From NCBI GenBank assembly GCA_016702545.1, contig JADJDT010000002.1, positions 124,001-188,000 on the forward strand: DNA of 64,000 bases, given 5' to 3'. Below the pieces are notes generated by a model, which saw only the letters and a list, made by a program, of their open reading frames with translations, searched no databases and was not told the origin of the DNA. Position numbers and translations under genes: made by a program. Source of the stretch: Pseudomonadota bacterium (lineage in GTDB: Bacteria; Myxococcota_A; Polyangia; GCA-2747355). This document shows positions 61,201 through 64,000 of the stretch, in pieces (within the stretch, counting starts at the first letter, position 1; each line of letters begins with the position of its first letter).

Positions 61201-64000
61201 TGGCATCGCTGCAGCCGCCGTTGGCGCCCGCCGTCGCCGCCCCGGTGCTGCCCGCCGCGTCGCCGGCCGCAGCGTCGTCCGCGCGCTGGAAGATCGCGTC
61301 GAGCTGGGTCAGGTCGCGCTCGGCCGCGCAGAAGCGCCCCCAGTACTTGATCAGGGCCCGTAGGTAGACCTCGACCACCTGGCCGAGGCGGTCATAGCTG
61401 CGCGCGTCGCCCTTCAACATGCCGCCGAGCGAGAGCCGCACGAAGCCGCAGCCGGCGTAGGTCAGGTCGACCTTGCGGTGCCGCGCCAGCGCGCGCAGAA
61501 ACTCGCGCACGCCCCGATCATCGCCCGGCGCGCAGAGCCGCAAGCAGCAGTAGAACGCCCCCTGCGGCGGAATCAGCTCCGGGGCCGGCCCCTCGGCGAA
61601 GACGCGCAGACAGGCCATCCGCGCCTGTTGCAGTCGCTGCTCGACATCCTGGCGCAGGGCTCGTTCGAGGCGCAGCCCCTTGATCGACCCCACCAGCTCG
61701 CTGAGGCTGGCCGAGAGGTGGGTGCGCGTCGCGTCCCGGCCCTTCAGCCGCAGCAGCTGCTCGTAGCCCGCTAGCAGGCGATCGAAGGCGACGGTGGGGA
61801 AGCGCGCGTCGGTGGCCTGCTCGAGCTCGCCCTCGAGCAGCCGCTGCAAGGGCTCCCAGGGCGACGCGGTCGGGTCGAGGATCTGCGCCGCGAGCTGCTC
61901 GAGCTGCCGCGTGTAGCGCTTGGCCGCCAGCCCGGCCTCCAGCTTGAGCTGGGTCAGGTAGAGCGACATCAGATGCGGCTCGGAGGCGTGCTCGGTGGCA
62001 TAGGCCACCGCCCCGGGCAGGTTGGCGTGAATCAAGCCGGTGCGATCGCCCGAGCCCTGGAGCCCCTTGGTCGTCGCCCCGACGGTGATCATCCGCACCG
62101 GCCGCGAGAACTGCGCGCGGTGCCGCTCGTAGAGCTGCGCGACGCAGGCGTCGCCCTCGCGGGCCTTGACCTCGCGCGTGACGATCTTGTGGTACGAGTT
62201 GTCGTCCACCACCGTCAGGCCGTACTCGGCGGCGATCTGCAGCAGCTTGAGGATCGTCTCGCGGCGGTAGACCACGCCCGTCGGGTTGTGCGGCGAGTTG
62301 ATCACCAGCAGCATGCTGCGGCAGAGCAGCTCGAAGAGCTCCGGGAAGCGGCGAAACAGGTAACGCAGCTCCTCGAGGCGCGTCAGCAGCGCATCGGCGT
62401 CGAGCTCGTACTGCGCGTTGAGCGGCACGCGGATCGTGCTGGCCGACGGGTAGTCCTTGGCCGGAAAGACATCGCCGTAGCTCCAGGCCATCTCCGGCAG
62501 CACCAGCGTCGGATAGAAGTAGCCCTGCTCGACGACGTTGAGCACGGCCTCGATCTCGCTCACCGCCACCGGATCGAGCTCGCCCTTGAGCTCGTCCATC
62601 GAGCGCTGCACCGAGCGCACCACCTCCTGCACCGGCGCCAGCACGTGGCGCAGGCGACGGTCGGCGCGGCCGACCTGGTCGCCCCAGCGCTGCTCGAGAT
62701 GCCCGTGCAGCGCGCCGAAGCCGGCCTCGGAGAGGGTGCGCTTGAGCAGCGCGGCCGCCGAGCCGGTGACGTTGCCGAAGGCGGCCCGCTCGACGCCGTC
62801 GCGCGCGCGGCGGGCCAGCCGCCCGGCGGCGTCCGCCAGGCGATAGGCCATCGTCTGCGCCAGATGGTCGGGCAGCGTGGTCTCCTGCGTGCCCGGCTGC
62901 CACTGACTGGGCGAGAGCGCGCGCAGCTGCGACTGGCGCACGGCGGCCTCGATCTCGTCGGTGCTGGAGCTGGGGATGGCGAGCTGCTGCTTCAGCTCGT
63001 CGAGCCGTCGCCGACAGCCGGCGAGCTGCTCGCGGCAGAAGTGCGTCACGTGCTGCCGCACCTGCTCGCGGTGGAACTCGCCGATCAGCGTCAACGCCCC
63101 GCGGCCACCGCCGGGGACCACCGTCGCGCCATACTCCGCCGGCGGCAGGCCCTTGTAGAAGTAGCGCATCCAGTCGTGGGCCACCTGCTCGCGCAGCTCG
63201 CGGCCCAGCTCGGCGCGCGACGCGTCGTCGCTCGACGCGACGCGCTCGACGAAGGCCACCAACCGCTGCAGCTTGACCAGCGCCAGGTAGTCGAAGAGGG
63301 CGTCGCGTCGCCAGTCCTCGGCGCGCACCTGCTCGACCGTCGCCGCCAGGGCCCCCTCCTCGACCAGCGCCTGCAGGCGCCGCTCGATCGCCTCGCGCAT
63401 CGCCCCCAGCGCCTGCGGCGTGAAGCGCTCGAGCAAGCGCCGCAGCTGGAGCTGCGTGTTCGCCGGCCGCCCGGCCAGGCTGGTCTGGATGTTGCGCAGC
63501 GTGCGCGCGACATGCGGAAAGAGCGTGTAGACGATCGTCGTGTTCGACTGCCGCGCGCGCGGCGAGTCGTCGATCAAGAGCAGCCGGCCGATCACGCTGC
63601 GCCAGCGCTGGTTGACGCGCTCGCTCTGCAACAGGCGGTGGGGGATCCGCGTCACGCGCGCCACGAACACCGCGTTGGGCTCGGCGTGCATGCGCTCGAT
63701 CAGCTGCTCGTCGAGGCGGTCGACGCCCTCGACCAGCCGCACCGGCGGCGCCTCGCCCGGACTGAACTTGTCGAAGAGGTGGCGCCCGATCAGCTCGACC
63801 ACGCGATTGGGGCTCTCGGTGATCACGACGCGGTTGAAGAGCCGGCCGCCCTCGAAGTTGAGGTAGTCGCAGGCCTCGCGCAGGAAGGTCGCCTCCTCCG
63901 CGGCCGTGTTGTAGTGCAGGCTGGAGTCGACGAGCTGCTGCAGCAAGCGCAGCAGCGACTCGAAGTCGGCGGGGTTCTGGACCAGCGTCTCGCTGAAGGT
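58247..64000 (-). CDS. Giant PLP-aminotransferase / PEPCK-like kinase fusion (5' end outside window)
   Basis: At least 1917 residues; the frame enters from beyond 64000 (TTG 63946 is not the start). After about 480 residues of helical sequence comes a class I/II aminotransferase domain: LLVINSPHNPTGVVYRRE (about 62260-62310), TVVDDNSYHK, Schiff-base Lys in GATTKGLQGSGDRTGL (about 62040-62085) and GFVRLSLGG. A middle region of about 350 residues follows, then a PEP-carboxykinase-like P-loop domain with TLAFSADSGTGKSEVITAM (about 59880-59925), IDILAGDMLSLWRGEDDQIYAFGTETGDF and GDLIRRGSFSNLHFL. The C-terminus has an Ala/Gly linker and a final helical domain. Coupled to thrA by TGATG. Substrate unknown. 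Confidence 0.85.
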   Translation of the reverse strand, partial: TFSETLVQNPADFESLLRLLQQLVDSSLHYNTAAEEATFLREACDYLNFEGGRLFNRVVITESPNRVVELIGRHLFDKFSPGEAPPVRLVEGVDRLDEQLIERMHAEPNAVFVARVTRIPHRLLQSERVNQRWRSVIGRLLLIDDSPRARQSNTTIVYTLFPHVARTLRNIQTSLAGRPANTQLQLRRLLERFTPQALGAMREAIERRLQALVEEGALAATVEQVRAEDWRRDALFDYLALVKLQRLVAFVERVASSDDASRAELGRELREQVAHDWMRYFYKGLPPAEYGATVVPGGGRGALTLIGEFHREQVRQHVTHFCREQLAGCRRRLDELKQQLAIPSSSTDEIEAAVRQSQLRALSPSQWQPGTQETTLPDHLAQTMAYRLADAAGRLARRARDGVERAAFGNVTGSAAALLKRTLSEAGFGALHGHLEQRWGDQVGRADRRLRHVLAPVQEVVRSVQRSMDELKGELDPVAVSEIEAVLNVVEQGYFYPTLVLPEMAWSYGDVFPAKDYPSASTIRVPLNAQYELDADALLTRLEELRYLFRRFPELFELLCRSMLLVINSPHNPTGVVYRRETILKLLQIAAEYGLTVVDDNSYHKIVTREVKAREGDACVAQLYERHRAQFSRPVRMITVGATTKGLQGSGDRTGLIHANLPGAVAYATEHASEPHLMSLYLTQLKLEAGLAAKRYTRQLEQLAAQILDPTASPWEPLQRLLEGELEQATDARFPTVAFDRLLAGYEQLLRLKGRDATRTHLSASLSELVGSIKGLRLERALRQDVEQRLQQARMACLRVFAEGPAPELIPPQGAFYCCLRLCAPGDDRGVREFLRALARHRKVDLTYAGCGFVRLSLGGMLKGDARSYDRLGQVVEVYLRALIKYWGRFCAAERDLTQLDAIFQRADDAAAGDAAGSTGAATAGANGGCSDATLALIWDDLGPLVAAHPAPSGGSQVQRGQRIELSERGIVYCIEEGRSAAEKIFVELGGPQAGRAPAAATAAYGGCETVPELLSSHAFRVIYRRLLKQVYRPLPALADLSFEQVENQYGPLACQSAYYDRQLIDDVFRTVLDAMYRAWHGSSTIKVLVARLAAGRYAEKLAALHGINEKLNQLLNELMFAFELPEAVVRATGTFEIGYEALEGIEPHPDLPPYLRRIIGGCAFAGATAALNPAPSYVTGAVKRVADHRYQFTRREVERGGRVTPIGYFHRRLALFAELSNLAHYVCKAVQVGPFKMLLVIHRSDFHLICDELRLFPQIEDVQLAPALHRLRWDGVLLLGIPAKTLGDSFKTGYVLDRQADGSLLATAWVAREDATDYVGFLKKSLLTLHNEQVKALGGMPVHGAMITITFKNGLRKTLAFSADSGTGKSEVITAMMEQLASGVGEAAELSRIDILAGDMLSLWRGEDDQIYAFGTETGDFLRLTDITESWKARFGDLIRRGSFSNLHFLKNPRVTIPGICDARKVLAPTRVNGFFYINNYEPVRGRAVELSDDPHHVLKHTLVRGLRKNKGTSGDQPTLRAGLEFAGQAALVTRFRHTMDELLEWQEREVEGRPLTCLAYRDGADDIYKARDLVTQAFRGREFVHGGKTRRIAAVSYDVLHNLFWLHGPDRVRLPLDRTVYDQIYEPLVGTFCGNPFVDAEGMDRTLSVFAEAMRVARVHTGSIKTQLARDGYEFSGPAEAARDVVVFLLEDEEVNARFQRNKAKVHQAMQATYRGVLEAGTNLPVELEGYNLLLLEAHESTHVAFQGMDGALFTLSTPHYRYQKPGRAAAARAQARGTSAVGGAGGGGAARFMPALALPEMTGAIADICQNPNLDIGLSTLEVDLADYERIRYWNSLDELTYQALLVNGVISIGATGAELARFPYEVRKARYVAQLIVAQRQPEIAAEVVAATADARGVLEARPVGAAPSGRDD

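Overview
The window is very GC-rich DNA with long spurious antisense reading frames. It looks like a Myxococcota or related deltaproteobacterial chromosome, possibly a metagenome assembly. The evidence is the cysteine-rich myxococcal-type repeats (CGDG...CDDGN...GDGC), many lipoproteins with Asp/Gly-rich linkers, and conserved deltaproteobacterial proteins of unknown function. No rRNA, tRNA, CRISPR array or intact insertion sequence was found.

Layout. 1-5538 (minus) is a reduced division and cell-wall cluster, murC-ddl-ftsQ-ftsA-ftsZ, without murB between murC and ddl. 5654-8539 is a large secreted protein with 16 cysteine-rich repeats around a fibro-slime domain. 8716-13907 is a sparse accessory region: a nucleotidyltransferase pair, an array of GAGTCCCTCACCCGGG-type repeats, a ROK sugar kinase broken by an in-frame TGA, and an unrecognised reading frame. 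13910-26235 and 32797-35526 hold the most interesting content: three modules that each pair a radical SAM enzyme, a PqqD-like (RRE) protein and an HprK-like kinase. Module 1 (minus) adds a MenH-like hydrolase, a 1126-residue surface lipoprotein, a 62-residue peptide with a lasso-type YxxPxL leader motif, and an S26B-type signal peptidase. Module 2 (plus) adds a nucleotidyltransferase, with a lasso B2-type transglutaminase-like protease and an RCC1-repeat protein facing it on the minus strand. Module 3 (minus) starts with a 108-residue peptide whose C-terminus is nine C-x-P units. Two arrays of four strong hairpins lie inside modules 1 and 2. I read the region as a multi-module ribosomal peptide (RiPP) maturation locus. 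Products and chemistry are inferred, not demonstrated.

Between and after the modules lie a TolB-like propeller lipoprotein, a palindromic repeat element and a Wzc-like tyrosine kinase. These are followed by a surface-protein set (a small lipoprotein, a frameshifted VWA/calcium-repeat lipoprotein and a Cys-rich lipoprotein), a PilZ protein and a Tat-type exported protein beside two poly-G runs. 41988-44085 is a LemA/TPM set.

44118-48755 is NAD synthesis, nrtR-nadA-nadB-nadC, with a clear promoter and a perfect palindromic operator between nrtR and nadA. 48937-52583 holds a triple-repeat protein of unknown function and an argE-argA pair. 52627-54997 encodes terC and a PDZ-like exported protein. 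55293-55706 is a small membrane protein. 55711-64000 has thrA and a giant PLP-aminotransferase/PEPCK-like fusion that runs off the window.

Several otherwise convincing genes contain single lesions: ddl start, ROK kinase, PqqD of module 1, RCC1 protein, VWA protein and thrA end. Together with the poly-G runs, this suggests either residual indel errors in the assembly or real gene decay. Raw-read inspection would decide.
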